15,979 bases of DNA from an uncultured Alphaproteobacteria bacterium (GTDB lineage Bacteria; Pseudomonadota; Alphaproteobacteria; UBA7887), in the NCBI GenBank assembly GCA_913044255.1, contig CAJWOI010000019.1, positions 1-15,979 of the forward strand, given 5' to 3'. A program made the translations under genes and the position numbers. Under the pieces are notes generated by a model. The model made no database searches. It was given only the letters and a program-made list of their open reading frames with translations, and was not told the DNA's origin. Each line of letters opens with the position of its first letter. Within the stretch, counting starts at the first letter, position 1. This document shows, in pieces, positions 15,205 to 15,979 of the stretch.

Positions 15205-15979
15205 GCAGTAACGCTGACGAATTACTATTTCTTGCTCTTGGCGGTACCGAAGAAATTGGGATGAATCTTAACCTTTATGGAATTGATGATAAATGGTTGA
15301 TGGTAGATCTTGGCGTCTCTTTTGGGGAAGAGCGCTTGCCCGGCGTCGATGTGATTATGCCGGATCCCAGTTACATAGAAGCTCGTCGAACAAATCTTTT
15401 AGGTTTGGTGTTGACGCATGGTCATGAGGATCATCTCGGGGCAGTCCAATATCTGTGGCCACGCTTGCAATGTCCGATATACGCGACTCCGTTTGCGGCT
15501 GCATTATTGCGTTCGAAACTCTCTGAAACCGATTTTGGGGACCAGATTGATATTTATGAAATTTCTCTGGGTGCTCGTTTTAGATTAGGACCCTTTGATC
15601 TCGAGTTTATCACGATGACGCATTCAATTCCTGAACCAAATGCGTTGGCTATCCGTACGAGATTAGGAACAATCTTACACACCGGGGATTTTAAAATTGA
15701 TCCGACACCGCTGATTGGCGAAAAGGTGGATTCTGATGCTCTTCGAAGGGCAGGCGATGAAGGCGTTTTAGCTATGGTTTGTGACTCGACTAATGTGTTC
15801 GAGCCGGGCGAATCGGGTTCGGAGGGTTTACTGCGTGAGAGTTTGAATGAGATAATCGCTGGTCGGGATGGGCGTATAGCGATTACGACTTTTGCATCTA
15901 ACCTTGCGAGAGTAGAAACTGCTGAGCGGTTAGCAATAAACAATGATCGCCATCCGGTTTTAGTCGGTCGGAGTCTCTG
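15201..15979 (+). CDS. rnj: Ribonuclease J, 3' end missing
   Basis: Zinc-dependent metallo-beta-lactamase/beta-CASP nuclease of RNA maturation and decay, with 5'-exonuclease and endonuclease activity in characterised members. The first 259 residues are visible and the frame is open to the window edge; full proteins have about 550. Motifs: LALGGTEEIGMN (11-22), VDLGVSFGEE (35-44), the metal-binding THGHEDHLG (72-80) with His73, His75, Asp77 and His78, His141 in THSIPEPN, Asp163 in HTGDFKID and CDSTN (194-198). The beta-CASP domain begins near residue 225. The ATG overlaps the coaX stop (ATGA), so translation is probably coupled. RNase J, rather than dependence on RNase E alone, is known in alphaproteobacteria such as Sinorhizobium. 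Confidence 0.95.
   Translation, partial: MSSNADELLFLALGGTEEIGMNLNLYGIDDKWLMVDLGVSFGEERLPGVDVIMPDPSYIEARRTNLLGLVLTHGHEDHLGAVQYLWPRLQCPIYATPFAAALLRSKLSETDFGDQIDIYEISLGARFRLGPFDLEFITMTHSIPEPNALAIRTRLGTILHTGDFKIDPTPLIGEKVDSDALRRAGDEGVLAMVCDSTNVFEPGESGSEGLLRESLNEIIAGRDGRIAITTFASNLARVETAERLAINNDRHPVLVGRSL

Noticed and set aside
15554..15943. Minus-strand open frame of 129 codons opposite ribonuclease J
   Set aside because: It lies wholly antisense to conserved metallo-beta-lactamase motifs, has no recognisable domain and is explained by the codon pattern of the sense gene.

Overview
This window is a compact, entirely plus-strand stretch of a bacterial chromosome. It carries most of a respiratory complex I (proton-pumping NADH:quinone oxidoreductase) operon, followed by three housekeeping genes. 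Gene order is nuoB (5' end missing)-C-D-E-F-G-H-I-J-K-L-M-N-birA-coaX-rnj (3' end missing). Every interval is coding except gaps of at most 83 bases, and I see no RNA gene, mobile element, CRISPR array or long repeat.

The organism is most likely an alphaproteobacterium. NuoC and NuoD are separate genes (fused in E. coli). NuoG is the short, mitochondrial-like form of about 685 residues without the extra Fe-S motif. The nuoN-birA-coaX-rnj tail is an arrangement known from that class. Base composition looks moderate (mid-40s percent GC by eye, not counted), so a high-GC rhizobium or Rhodobacter is unlikely. TGA is the stop codon of most genes here and tryptophan is TGG, so the code is standard. 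I cannot name a genus.

Layout: 1-408 NuoB, 405-1055 NuoC and 1055-2233 NuoD make the Q-module that passes electrons to quinone. 2230-2838 NuoE, 2847-4121 NuoF and 4133-6190 NuoG make the NADH-oxidising N-module. 6212-7225 NuoH and 7248-7736 NuoI join the peripheral arm to the membrane. 7820-8434 NuoJ, 8434-8742 NuoK, 8747-10669 NuoL, 10674-12158 NuoM and 12193-13635 NuoN form the proton-pumping arm. Then come 13658-14419 biotin-protein ligase, 14416-15204 type III pantothenate kinase and 15201-15979 ribonuclease J. Stop/start overlaps of 1 or 4 bases are frequent (B/C, C/D, D/E, J/K, birA/coaX, coaX/rnj), which suggests one long translationally coupled transcript whose promoter and terminator both lie outside the window.

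All Fe-S cysteines, the FMN/NADH motifs and the key charged residues of the antiporter-like subunits that I checked are present, so complex I should be functional. I found no undescribed system. The most unusual points are a Glu-to-Ala change in the conserved acidic loop of NuoH and the large share of GTG/TTG start codons. Smaller points are the uncertain NuoM and NuoG starts, a CxxC at the NuoG C-terminus and a variant GxxT motif in CoaX.
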